Positions 34,150 to 44,633 of a stretch of 64,000 nucleotides of DNA are shown piece by piece. A program made the translations under genes and the position numbers. The stretch is from Limnanthes douglasii subsp. nivea (taxonomy: Eukaryota; Streptophyta; Magnoliopsida; Brassicales; Limnanthaceae). The DNA lies in the NCBI GenBank assembly GCA_036936605.1, contig JAUPFV010000001.1:215231530-215295529 (forward strand). Direction: 5' to 3'. Every line of letters begins with the position of its first letter. Position 1 is the first letter of the stretch. A model generated the notes under the pieces. The model was given only the letters and a program-made list of their open reading frames with translations. It was not told the origin of the DNA and ran no database searches.

Positions 34150-35410
34150 AGTACTACAAGTGTTGTTATATTTTTATTGTAATGCATAATATAAGTGTTG
34201 TTATTGTTTGGTAAACAAATTGTTATATAGTTTGTATATTATAATTGTGAATTAGTATAAGGTTACTACAAGTTTTATTCTTATAATTTGATTATTATTA
34301 TGGTTTGATTATAATTTATAAGTATTATAAGTTTTTTATACTTTAATCATTGCTTACTAGTGATAAAATAAAAATAGTTTGGGAGAATTTGATCGAAGAT
34401 TGTATAAGATGAATATATAAGAACGGTTTGAGATATTATAGTAATAATTATAAAATTTAGTTTTCAGAGTTTTTGGAAGAAGAATATTGTTTTGGAGATG
34501 ATTTGAGAGATGAATGAGAATTGGATGTATTTATTCTATATTTATAGATAATAAACTCATAAAAAACCGGATCAAATCGGATATCCGATTTGATATTGTG
34601 ATCGAATCGAATATCCGATTTGATCACAATTTTAAAAACAATAGTAGTTGGCCAATCGGATATCAGATTTGCCAATAGTACTTCTTAAAAAATATTACAA
34701 ATCGGATGTCTGATTTGATAAAAAAATTAACGGAAAAAAAAAATCTTATAAATATGATACTTCTTGTTCATTATTCTCACCACTATCTTCATACTCTTCA
34801 TTTTATTACAGAGAATAAGACCATCAAGAAGAGTCCTACATACAACAATGATAAGGCTTTGTTTACCATAAGTTCTACCATATGTTGCAAGAATTTTACC
34901 GCTACTATTCCTTAATAGACCGTCACCACTAGCTTATCCAGTGAATGAACATGATCGATTAGTGTTCAACTTAATACAATTTCCAGAGGTAGGATTCCAC
35001 TTAATTTCCATCTTTTTTCTATGAGTATTTAAATGATTGAAACTATTAAGTTATAAGGCTACATTAAATTCCTTATTCTAGTGAATTCTCTTGTGTAAAT
35101 TACCATAATCTAGCCTTAGAATGACGTTCTCAATATGCTTTATGATAGCATTAGCAGTGATATTCTTTTCATGGTGCTTCATTTTATTTCTAGAGAACCA
35201 AATCACCCAACATATAATAGAATAAAAATGGTACAAATATGGACTTCCTTGTTAGTTGACCAATACCAATTCCTAATTATATGTTTTAAGTTTATATGGG
35301 TGCCATTAATTATATCAAATAAACCACCAAAGTATTTTCATACTTTCCATGAATATCATACTGAACACAAATAAGTATGATTTAGAGATTAATATTTTTA
35401 CAAAACTGGC
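34150..35410. other. AT-rich spacer with palindrome cluster
   Basis: No gene is supported. The notable content is the palindrome cluster at 34571-34730. Short ORFs at 34457-34675 and 34706-34915 read through it by chance. Confidence 0.5.
34571..34730. repeat. Cluster of ATCGGATATCCGAT palindromes
   Basis: 34571-34594 is a perfect 24-bp palindrome centred on GATATC. Three related, less perfect copies follow within about 130 bp (around 34600, 34650 and 34700), each with the theme AATCGGATATCCGATTT. The function is unknown; recombination products or binding sites for a dimeric protein are both possible. Confidence 0.75.
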
Positions 35411-35419
35411 ATTTGGAAG

Positions 35420-36480
35420 TTAAATTGAATTTACCTCAATAATCCACTGAGATGTATAGCTATATATTTTATTAATCAATGAATATTGATCTAATTGATC
35501 ATTTGCATCATGGTTGTCTTTTTGCGGTAAATGTTTTTTACAGACTGTATGATTATGTCCCATATAGAAATATTTTGAGCAATAGTGAGGAATTACATCA
35601 TATATGGTCTTTTTCCAAAATCTTTTTGTCTCACCAAAACATATCCAAACTTTAAACCGAGGAACCTTAGACATGTCTATGTTTATCCAAGGCATTATAC
35701 ATTGCTCTATTTTTTAATGGAACCCAAGTTGCTAAAAGTTTTCCATTAGCCTTAGTTATAGTCATTATTAGAGCTTCATTATACATATAATCCGATATAT
35801 TAGGTAGTGTGACCCATACCAAAGTTATATGAGACTCAATCTTTGGAGGAAAGAATGGTGTCCATTTCAGAACACGCATTGTATGTTGACCAATGGTCCA
35901 TATTTTTTTCTTCATAACTTCTTGATATCTTCCAGTATATTTATCTATATCAATGAGTGTCTTGGATCCCATAAGGAAATAGTAATATTACATATAAATC
36001 TCAATGCATTGAATAAATTTTAAACCACTCATATTAATGGTCTACTTTTCAAAAACTTACCTATTAGCGTATACTTTGAGTTTGATTTTAGTCTTTTTTT
36101 TTATCTTGTTCAAAGAATTGAATAGATTTGAAATCATATTTCTTTGTATAATTACTTTCTTATGTATAACTTCTTTCTTGATTAATCTAGTTGTATCATC
36201 ATAAGATTTTGGTTGAGTAATACTTACTTGTTGAGACTGCTGCTTAATTTGATTGATAGGTTGTTAAGTATTACGTTCATCAAAGGCATGTTTGTTCCTT
36301 AGTGTTGGTAATTCATTGGTTGATTTTCCTTTATTACTAATTTGTGAACCTTTCATTTATGGAAGAGGTGGAAAATCATCCTTTATTGTAGTGGCTTGAT
36401 TCTGTGAAAAAATATGGATAATATCTTTGATATTTGAACCATGTATCAATGGTTTTGATTTTGATGATTTATGATTGACA
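35420..36480 (-). pseudogene. LINE ORF1 remnant (DUF4283 plus zinc knuckle)
   Basis: Reading the minus strand from about 36400: a FPPLP segment, a polar region, then IWTIGQHTMRVLKWTPFFPP and LVWVTLPNI typical of the plant DUF4283 domain. After a frame change VWICFGETKRFWKKTIYDVI and a knuckle-like CSKYFYMGHNHTVC follow. This layout is that of ORF1 proteins of plant L1-type LINEs. Several stops and frameshifts break it, and no ORF2 (endonuclease/RT) was found beside it. Confidence 0.65.
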
Positions 36481-36657
36481 AGGATCACCATATGTTTGTT
36501 TAAGAAAGGCTTGGACATCTTGAGACTGGGTAGTAAAGCCAGTCAAGTTCCGATTTTGCACTCACAAGCCAAGCACAAAACAATTTCTTGGATATCAAGA
36601 AATCAATTTTTGGAGATAGTATTAGTTTTTTAGCTGATTCGGGGGAACATGTTAACA

Positions 36658-36818
36658 TAATGAATTCATATATTAGTGATGTCAAACACATCAAAATTAT
36701 AAAAAAAAATGTGATTCCAAACACGTCAACATTAATGAACTCATATATTGTCAAACACGTCAACATTATAAAAAAATTGTGATTCCAAACACGTCAACGT
36801 TAATAAACTCATATATTA
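36658..36818 (+). repeat. Short tandem repeat (~70 bp, 2.3 copies)
   Basis: A unit starting AATGAACTCATATATT and containing CAAACACGTCAACATT and ATTGTGATTCCAAACACG recurs from about 36658, 36734 and 36801. Within each unit CAAACACGTCAAC occurs twice. Confidence 0.7.
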
Positions 36819-37580
36819 GTTAAAACTTTAGAGAAAATCTCACAAGAAAGAATTGGGAACATTATACATACCCCTTTCTGCTTACGGAATCTTTTCCAAC
36901 CGAGTTTTAACTTACATATATTGATGATTTAAGTTTAAAACGTTATAAATGATCTTGATTCTCATTTATTAAACATTTGATGATGAAGAAACGGTTTGGA
37001 TGTATGAACATAAAAATGTCTAAAATGTAAAAAAAATTTGGTTTTAGACTTGAATTTATAGGTTTACGAAAATTATCTGAAATTGTGTAACTTTTTTATT
37101 TTTGAAAATGAAATTGTAATCAAATAACATTTTAAAAGTTAAAGGGTTTTGGAATAACTATTTTTGCACATAAGTTATTGGAAGATAAATTAACGTATAT
37201 AATATATTTTCTTATCCTCGGTCTCTTTATAATTAGGTAGATATACATAAGATTTGTATATTTTATAATTTTAAATTAGGTTGAGCTATCCATAACAACT
37301 TAGTCAAGTTTCTGACTTCCACCTAATATCTAAAATAGGTAAAGTACCAATAAATATCTGGAGAAAGGTGAAAAACCATAAATAACACTATTCTTCTTTT
37401 TTGAGTCAATTTTTTTTTCTTACTTTTTCTTTTTAATTTTTATTTTAACAAGTCAATATCTTTCAAATTGTAGTTTGGACAAAAATCTAAAAGTAAAATA
37501 TATTTTGGCTTTTTAAGAATAAACACAACTAGATCCATTAATGTTATATTTTCGATTTTTTTATATAAAAAAATCGTCAC
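36819..37580. other. AT-rich spacer
   Basis: No gene, RNA or transposon boundary could be supported. Confidence 0.5.
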
Positions 37581-37584
37581 TAAC

Positions 37585-38035
37585 ATACGAGACCAGGCAT
37601 ACCAAACATGTGAGACCAAACATAAAAATATGCGAGACCAAACATAAAAATATGCGAGACCAAACATAAAAATATACGAGACCAAGCATAAAATAAACAT
37701 GCGAGACTAGACATAAAATAAACATGCAAAACATGTACTACTTGATGGTAAAAATGCGAGACTAAGATTACTCAGTCTGACGGAAAAAAAAAATCATCAA
37801 TGGAACTAGTTTTGATCGTCTTCAAAAAATAATGTATTGTCTGGCATGATTTATTATGCCTTGTCTCGCATGTTTTTTATTTTTGGACTCGCATGATTGA
37901 TTATGTCTAGTCTCGCATGATTGATTTTGCATGGTCTAGCATATGGTCTCGCATGTTTACTTATATCGGGTCTCGCATGTTTGTTATGTCTGGTCTTGCA
38001 TGTTTGGTTATGTCTGGTATCACATGTTACTAGCA
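37585..38035. repeat. Inverted clusters of GCGAGAC motif
   Basis: On the left (about 37590-37755) units of roughly 21 bp read ATGCGAGACCAAACATAAAA several times in succession. On the right (about 37850-38030) the reverse complement, GTCTCGCATG followed by TTTATGT-like spacers, recurs. A central 100-bp segment carries the ATGGAACTAGTTTTGATCGTC phrase also seen in the AGATGCGAAAC repeats. The whole is a large imperfect inverted repeat. Confidence 0.7.
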
Positions 38036-38049
38036 AAAAGATTCAAAAC

Positions 38050-39515
38050 ATATTCAAAAAACATTAAAAATATCGTCAACGGGTCTAATCTTGTTCGTCT
38101 TACAAAAAGTCAATGGTATATTCTGATTTGTTTTTGTCGAACTCCGGTTTGAAGGATACAGATATTTTACAAAATAAAATAAAAAATTAAGAAATATACT
38201 TTTTGGTTATGAAAAGTTGTTAAACGACTCGTGGTGGATGGTGATGAAGCATGAGTATTTGAGGTATTATTTAGAGAATTGGGTATTGAATGGGAGTGAA
38301 GTACACAAAATGGATATTAGCTAGACAATTGTAAAACTTAAGATATTAGAGCATCCCAAATAGCTTCTCTATTTCACACTTGACACCAAATATACATTTT
38401 TGGCATGAGTTTCTTTTTTCTTTTAACACAGGAAGCAAGACTTTACAGTCAGATGAATTTACGAAAAGAAAAACTAGAAGACTTGTTTTTCAGAAACAAT
38501 TTTTATTTTCTTTTTATTGGTTATAAAATACTTATTATTTTATTTTGTTGGTTTGACAAAAAAAAATTATTAATTTCTAAAATATTTCGTAGGGCCCTAT
38601 TTTTTTTAAGTGCCTTAGGCCTTATAAATTACCAAACCGGCATTATTCGCATCTATCATATGCATGGTTTCACATCTATTATAATTGTTCTGGTTTAGCA
38701 CCTATCATAGTTGGTCTGGATTTGCATATATTATAATTGTCTGGTTTCGCATCTACCAGTACAAACTTATAAAGGTTTCGCATCTAGCAAAAAAAAAGTT
38801 TCACGTCTTCTTCGTAACAATCGTCTTTTTCATTTACACTGTTAAATTAAAAATTTAAAAGTTTTTATCTTTTAAATTGAAACTCAGAAGAAAGAAATCT
38901 GAAAAATACTATTGTTTTTCGTTTTTTAAGATGAACAAAACTAGTTCCATTCATGATATGTTTTGAATTTAAAAAAAACTATATTTTACAGTGGTTTCTC
39001 ATTATATGATTTCAACATCTAGCATCTAGCCTCTGTAGAGAATACACACATTTCACATCTATCAGTACAAAAAGAATACTAACATTCTGCATCTACAATT
39101 ACACAAGTTTTGCATCTACAAGTTCAAAAAATAAAAGTGTTTCGCACCTATCAGTACTTAAAGTGAACAGGTTTCGCATCTTCAAAACTTCATCTTCTTC
39201 GTTTCAGTTGTAAACCCTTTATCGAACCAAATTCTCCAGAAACATAAAAATGCACTAAAAATGATCAAAACTTACAGAAAAACAACAATTCAACTACAAA
39301 ATAAAAGTAATGCTAGCTGAATACCAAAATCACAAAGAACCCATAACCGAGTTACCAAAAATCACAAAAAAAATCAAAAATCGAGTTACCTAAACAGTTC
39401 AATCGACTTACCTAAGCAGAAATCCAAAATCAAACGTCAAAATCAAATAAAAACACAATCAAAATCATACGAAAACAAAAGAAAAATAAGAATCGAAAGA
39501 AAGTTTCATAGTATT
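38050..39515 (-). repeat. Dispersed AGATGCGAAAC repeat, reverse copy
   Basis: On the minus strand this matches 13850-14900: first the segment with TCTTATTTTTCTTTTGTTTT and GTAAGTCGAT, then many AGATGCGAAAC or AGATGTGAAAC motifs (plus-strand GTTTCGCATCT) between 38640 and 39180. Conserved ACTAGTTTTGTTCATCTT phrases flank them. No ORF is supported. Confidence 0.6.
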
Positions 39516-40730
39516 GTTATTGTTATAATATTGTATCTTCACGTAATAGAAATGGAAACAAACAGGAAAACAACTTCAATTAAAAAATATAAAACCTTTT
39601 ATATAATTAAATAAAAATATTTAGAATATTATTAAATCTTAAACTATAAATATTTAAGTGAAATAAGTATTTCTCAAAAATACATAAAAATATGTGTTGT
39701 ATGTGGATAATATTTTTTCCTTTCTATCTTAAATTGTACCAAATCCTATAAAAGAATATTTAACATTAACTGATTGGGAGTGTTATTTTATAAAAATAAG
39801 TATATTTTTTTCTTATCAAAAGTAAGTATATTTACCCAAAAGCTTTTGGGACACTCTAGTTTGGATAAATACCAAATATAAGTAAGGTTCTCGTTTTTTT
39901 ATAATATTAAATTTTATCATCTAATTTGGACAAATATACAGTTAAGATTTTCACTCTTAATGATTTTATTTTATTTTCACTTTTTTCCATCTTATAATTA
40001 ATATGTAGTTTAGATTAATTATTTTCCATTTAAGATATTGTAGAAAAAAAAACTAATAAATATAAAATAACCGATCTGAATAAATATACTTATCCAAGTT
40101 TAAATAATTAAATATATAAAGTGGTAACGGTTGAAAAATATTAGTTTATCAAAAATATGTATGCCTATCTAGTATCTTAATTTAGTAGGAGTATGAAATA
40201 GAAAATAGATATTATATTTATTAGCAGTGTATTTGATTGGACTCATCCGTCAGCAGTGTATTTCCTTTGTTGCACTATTTCTAGAGAAAGATCGGATAAT
40301 TTTATTGCTTACTTCATGCCTACAATTATAGTTTTCAATAAGAATGCATGAGCATAAATATTTATTATACTAACTTCAAGAATCGGGAGTATCACGAAGA
40401 AACAATCTTAACTTCGAGAATTCATAGATTATTACATCATAAGTATTCTCTGTCCCTTATAGAAAGTTCTCTATCAACTAAAACAATGGTTCAAGTCTGC
40501 CAACATAAATCTTTGCCAGCATCAACAGAGCCCAAACTTCAAAATGGTAGGCAAAAAAATGCAGTTTACTCCAAAACACCGACGTAAATACTATCCCAAA
40601 TATTGCACTCGCTAGACATTATTAAGCTCACAAAACACAAACAAAATCATCAAGTGAATCCCAACTACCTTACGAAAAAGTATTCCCAAAATCAATATCT
40701 ACATGGTCTTACCTAAAGCCTTCGTGTGAA
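39516..40730. other. AT-rich spacer and likely 3' region of RING gene
   Basis: The part from about 40340 to 40730 is less AT-rich and directly follows the RING gene stop, so it may contain its 3' untranslated region. The small plus-strand ORF 40348-40587 is not convincing. Confidence 0.45.
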
Positions 40731-40732
40731 AA

Positions 40733-42031
40733 TCAACGACCGGCTCTTTGATTCTTCCTCCTTTCATACTCTGGATCATCCGTGGGTAACTCATGACGAC
40801 AAACAGGGCAAGTGTTCCTTATCCCCAACCATGGCACAATGCAATCTTGATGGTATTGGTGGCCACAAGGCAATTCTAAAGCTCTCTCCCCGACAGTCAT
40901 ATCATCCTTACAAACAGGACAAAGTGTAACACTACTCTCGTCTTTAGTTTCTGCCACAACCACCAACGGAAGATTATCAATCGAATTTTTCGAAGCTGGA
41001 GGAAGCTGACCTGCGTACTCACTGTCTGCAAACTGCGCGAACATCATTTCATATCCCGCAGTGTAACGATATCCATCGATATCGTTAGCTTGCTCTGGGT
41101 TAACCTCTAAATTATCAGAGTTCAACAGAACTTCCCATCCCGAAATCATTTGCTCTACACTATCACCACGACGAAGTACATCCTCATCTGCCATTACGGG
41201 TAAAAGGGTAACAGGAATTGAGCTTTCTCCAACATTACCACCCTCTACAAACTCGCTCAAAATCTCCCTCTCATGAACTACTTCTTCCCACTCGAACTCC
41301 TCATTGGTCTCTCTATGATCATCTACCAACCGCAGGGAATCCCAACGGAGAGGGATATTAACACTACCATCATCATTCATGTCCTCATCCTCAGAGTAAA
41401 TCACCCCGGATCTCTCTCCTTCATTCTCTTTATCATCCTCATAATCCGAATCTCCAAACTCAAAAACACCTATACCACCCACAAGCAGCTCCACCCCTTC
41501 CCCTTCCCCTTCCCCTTCCCCTTCCCCTTCCCCATCAACAGAAACATCCCTCTCCATAAAGAAATCATCACCATTATCACCCTCTTCGTAAACATCAACA
41601 CCAGCATCAATTTCACCATCCCCGTCGTTTGCAACAATTATTCCAGAGTTAACCCTCTGCAAACCACCGAACTCAAATTCCAATTCGAATTCGTAATCAA
41701 AACCTAAAGCTTCTAACCCTAGTTCGAATTGTCTATCAATAATACCAAAATCCAACTCCACGATCGAATCGGATCCGGAATCTACCTTAATACTACCGTT
41801 ATCGTTCTCGATACAAGAGATCACCTGAGATTGTTCAACCTGCTGGTCAATCAGATCCATGACGAAGTTATGGCGGCCGTCGGCGGAGTAGACAGAATCA
41901 GGGACGGAGACATCAATGGGATAAAATTCCGGATCGGAGGCGAAAAGATCGAAGTTGATTGAATGCGCATAAAACGGGGGGTCTTGTTGGTAGTGTGGAT
42001 CGACAAGTTGAAGGTAAGAGATATCTGCCAT
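40733..42031 (-). CDS. RING-H2 finger E3 ubiquitin ligase
   Basis: This intact 432-codon intronless gene encodes a probable E3 ubiquitin ligase. A C3H2C3 RING-H2 domain sits at the C-terminus (C371, C374, C389, H391, H394, C397, C408, C411), including the CGHQYHQDCIVPWL signature. The first 340 residues are strongly acidic and likely disordered, with few predicted folds and no membrane segment, so the protein is probably soluble. A GE dipeptide run in the middle is encoded by a hexanucleotide repeat. The family resembles plant CIP8/RNF126-type RING proteins, but the N-terminus is not one I can name. The ATG at 42031 has no upstream in-frame alternative. The substrate is unknown. Confidence 0.9.
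   Translation of the reverse strand: MADISYLQLVDPHYQQDPPFYAHSINFDLFASDPEFYPIDVSVPDSVYSADGRHNFVMDLIDQQVEQSQVISCIENDNGSIKVDSGSDSIVELDFGIIDRQFELGLEALGFDYEFELEFEFGGLQRVNSGIIVANDGDGEIDAGVDVYEEGDNGDDFFMERDVSVDGEGEGEGEGEGEGVELLVGGIGVFEFGDSDYEDDKENEGERSGVIYSEDEDMNDDGSVNIPLRWDSLRLVDDHRETNEEFEWEEVVHEREILSEFVEGGNVGESSIPVTLLPVMADEDVLRRGDSVEQMISGWEVLLNSDNLEVNPEQANDIDGYRYTAGYEMMFAQFADSEYAGQLPPASKNSIDNLPLVVVAETKDESSVTLCPVCKDDMTVGERALELPCGHQYHQDCIVPWLGIRNTCPVCRHELPTDDPEYERRKNQRAGR
41494..41532. repeat. CCCCTT hexanucleotide microsatellite in RING gene
   Basis: Six CCCCTT units in succession encode alternating Gly and Glu on the minus strand. Length changes of whole units keep the frame, so this coding tract is probably length-variable. 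Confidence 0.9.
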
Positions 42032-43125
42032 TTTTCTTTTGGTTTCTTCTTTGCCTTGGAATTCTTAAGGTTGAAGGATTTGTGTACTGTTGTTGTTCTT
42101 TTGAAACATCGAATGTTTTAGGCTTCCACTTTTGGGGTCAAAAGATCGTGGTCAGAATTCGACGTAGATTTGGTTAAAGTACATAAATAGCCCTTACATT
42201 TGAACTATACAAGGGACGATATACTTTTGCCAAAACTCTAATAAAAAATATCTTCATTATAAGATGTTATATATAGGGCTAGCGATGATTTGAATGTAAC
42301 CATCGTATTAAAGGATTAATAAGGCGGGAGTTTAAAATTCTTAAGATTAATAAAGGTGGGAGTTGAAATGTTACTATTAAAATATTAATTATTTATGTAT
42401 TTAGATTTTTTATATTTTATTTTTATTTAATTTAATTTGTTTTGTGATGCTTGTAGTTAGTTTTTACAATGAAATTTATTGGTGTTTTTTTTTTTGTTTG
42501 ATATTTTTATTTTTATTTATAATTCGAAATTCAAGTTAATTTTAAAATTTTAAAATAAGTTTTGTAAAAAAAATATAGTTTTTATTTTATTTTTTTATTT
42601 TTTAAAATTCAAATATATGTCTCGTGAGCCGAAGTCTTTTTATGTGCTTATATGTTTTTGAATAAAATTTTAGAGCCGTTGTTGTAAAGCAGTGGTTGAA
42701 GATTATACTAGAGTGATTTTAGAATTATAATTCATATAAAAATATATATTTAAATGGTTGATTATAGAGAATTGAAAAAATAAAAGCAAACACATTTTTG
42801 GCATGACCAGAAAAAAACTAAGGATTTTGATGTTTTAGAATGATTTTACAAGTTTAAATTGTATAGAAAATATTCTTAATATTTCTTTGACATATTTTGG
42901 CAAGGCAGAACAAGATTTGTAAAATATGAGTTGTCTTACCTAAAATTGGTGTCATGCCTTACCTAATTATGGAATCTAGAGATACATGAACCTTTCAATT
43001 TATTAAGTGAACATCAAGAATGTGTGTACTTCGTATGTGGAATTCGTAAATTGTTGAAATTTTATTAATTATTGTCGCGTTGTGCAACATTTTGCTTTGT
43101 TTGAACCTGTTCGATTTCAACCTGG
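42032..43125. other. Upstream region of RING gene and AT-rich spacer
   Basis: 42032-42180 is the probable promoter-proximal and 5' untranslated part of the RING gene. The rest is AT-rich with nothing supportable. Confidence 0.45.
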
Positions 43126-43129
43126 TTTG

Positions 43130-43540
43130 CAAGGATTTGAAAATTAAACATAACACAACTAAATATGGTCTTATATATCATTCAAATTTTATTGGTCGCA
43201 CAACTACAAAAAAAAACAAGGATAAAATTACTCGTTATCTCACAAATAAGTATTTTATTGCAACTTGCATAGATTGTTTTACATGTAAATTCAAAACTTT
43301 TAATATTGGACACAACTTATTCATTCATATATGGAACTTGCATTAAGGAAATTTTGTCGATTATATTTTCCTATTATATATGTTTTGCATAAAGTAGTAG
43401 TATGACTTATAGTAAAAAGCTTCGTGAACAAGTTGAGGAATGATTCGACTTTTACGACAACAAAATCGCACCACGTAAAAATATTGATGTAATGGAAGTA
43501 GAGATAAATGGTTTGAAGAATAGAGGTTTGTTTGGCCATG
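43130..43540 (+). pseudogene. NOP56-like pseudogene fragment
   Basis: The plus strand encodes KHNTTKYGLIYHSNFIGR followed by KDKITRYLTNKYFIATCIDC. After a gap of about 120 bp come KLREQVEE and FYDNKIAPRKNIDVME. These match, in order, adjacent parts of the Nop domain of nucleolar protein NOP56, a box C/D snoRNP core protein. A TGA falls after KLREQVEE. The gap begins GTAAATTC and ends TTATAG, so it may be a fossil intron, implying a DNA-level rather than processed copy. Lys-rich reading to about 43870 may be the decayed C-terminal tail, where a TRIM inserted. The rest of the gene is absent. Confidence 0.8.
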
Positions 43541-43873
43541 AGCTTTTAATACTGTAGTGTCCTCTAAAGATATGCATTTTGAATCAAAATAGGTGATTTT
43601 ACCTCATTTATAATAAAAACAAGCCCATTTTATCTACTTGTGCAAATGTGAACATTGAAAGATATGGGTACAACTAAAGCTTAAAAAAAATCAAAATTTG
43701 ATAATAGTGTTACAACAAATGAAGATACTTTTGAGGATTCAAATAAGAAGAGAATAAGAAATAGAAGAGAAATATATAACTATAGTTAAAAGTAAAAGAT
43801 GAAAAGAATGAAAAATGGAACAGAACTTAAAGAAGATGGAAAACAAAAAAAAAAGTCTATAGATAAAGATACA

Positions 43874-44110
43874 TGTTAGGTGCGACCAAAGTCTCACATC
43901 CCATATCGGTTAAACATGGGAAGAAAGATGAGTATATAAGTTAAGAATACATCTCAATTAGTGTGAGGCCTTTTGGTAGTGGACCAAATGCAAAGCCGTG
44001 AGGGTCTTCAGATGCCAAAGCGGACAATAATCATACTAGTGTTGAGATCGGATTGTCCGTACTTATATACGGAGGTGGAATATGTGGACCGGACACGCAT
44101 ATTCCCAACA
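43874..44110 (+). repeat. TRIM 5' LTR
   Basis: This is a 237-bp TG...CA terminal repeat with a TATATAAG-type box near 43932. Confidence 0.85.
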
Positions 44111-44112
44111 CG

Positions 44113-44127
44113 TGGTATCACAGCACC
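44113..44127 (+). other. TRIM primer binding site
   Basis: TGGTATCACAGCACC lies two bases after the LTR. The first eight bases match the tRNA-iMet complement, and later positions differ slightly. Confidence 0.75.
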
Positions 44128-44469
44128 AGGCTCAGACGGAACGCGATGTGGGTGAAATTTTGAGGATGTCGAGCATCTTGCTAGGAGCCATACTTAAGGT
44201 GATTGATCTGCTGGATAGATGGAGCGCCAAATGGCTCATCAAGCAGGTGGCTTGTTCAAGAAGCGGCGCAGCGTCATCTAACAAAAATGTGTCTGATATC
44301 TCATCAAACAGGTGGCTTGATCAAGGAGTGGCACAATGTCATCTGATAGTGAGCAGATAGATCCCCGCCCTAAAGCTCTAGAGTTCAGGCTTCTCTCCAC
44401 CTTACTAGAGTAGGCGGATGGAAGCCAATTGAGAGGAGGCTAGAGTGGTACTTTGTTCGAGAGGAGGAT

Positions 44470-44633
44470 TGTTAGGTGCGACCAAAGTCTCACATCTCAC
44501 ATCGGTTAAACATGGGAAGAAAGATCAGTACATAAGTTAAGAATACATCTCAATTAGTGTGAGGCCTTTTAGTAGTAGACCAAATGTAAAGTTGTGAGGG
44601 CCTTCGGATGCCAAAGCGGACAATATCATACTT
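44470..44633 (+). repeat. TRIM 3' LTR, truncated
   Basis: This is homologous to the first 165 bp of the 5' LTR with several substitutions. Homology stops after ACAATATCATACT, so about 70 bp and the right target duplication are missing. Confidence 0.8.

Larger units (their letters stand above)
43874..44633 (+). mobile_element. TRIM (miniature LTR retrotransposon)
   Basis: A 237-bp 5' LTR (43874-44110, TGTTAGGTGC...CCCAACA) is followed two bases later by TGGTATCACAGCACC, a primer site close to tRNA-iMet. About 360 bp of noncoding interior follow. Then comes a GAGAGGAGGA purine tract and a second LTR from 44470, whose homology ends near 44633, so it is truncated. It has no gag or pol and must depend on an autonomous helper. 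The LTR carries GTGTGAGGCCTTTTGG-type sequence common in plant TRIMs. Confidence 0.88.

Noticed and set aside
37440..37700. 86-codon minus-strand ORF with repeated hydrophobic residues
   Set aside because: It is a translation of the 21-bp minisatellite, not a membrane protein gene.
37585..38035. CRISPR-like regular repeats
   Set aside because: Units are degenerate, directly adjoining and inverted, in a plant nuclear context with no cas genes.
40348..40587. 79-codon plus-strand ORF downstream of the RING gene
   Set aside because: No domain and no coding signal; it probably lies in the RING gene 3' region.
43874..44110. TRIM LTR as a Cassandra element carrying 5S rRNA promoter sequence
   Set aside because: I could not find the 5S A-box/C-box arrangement, so it is called a generic TRIM.
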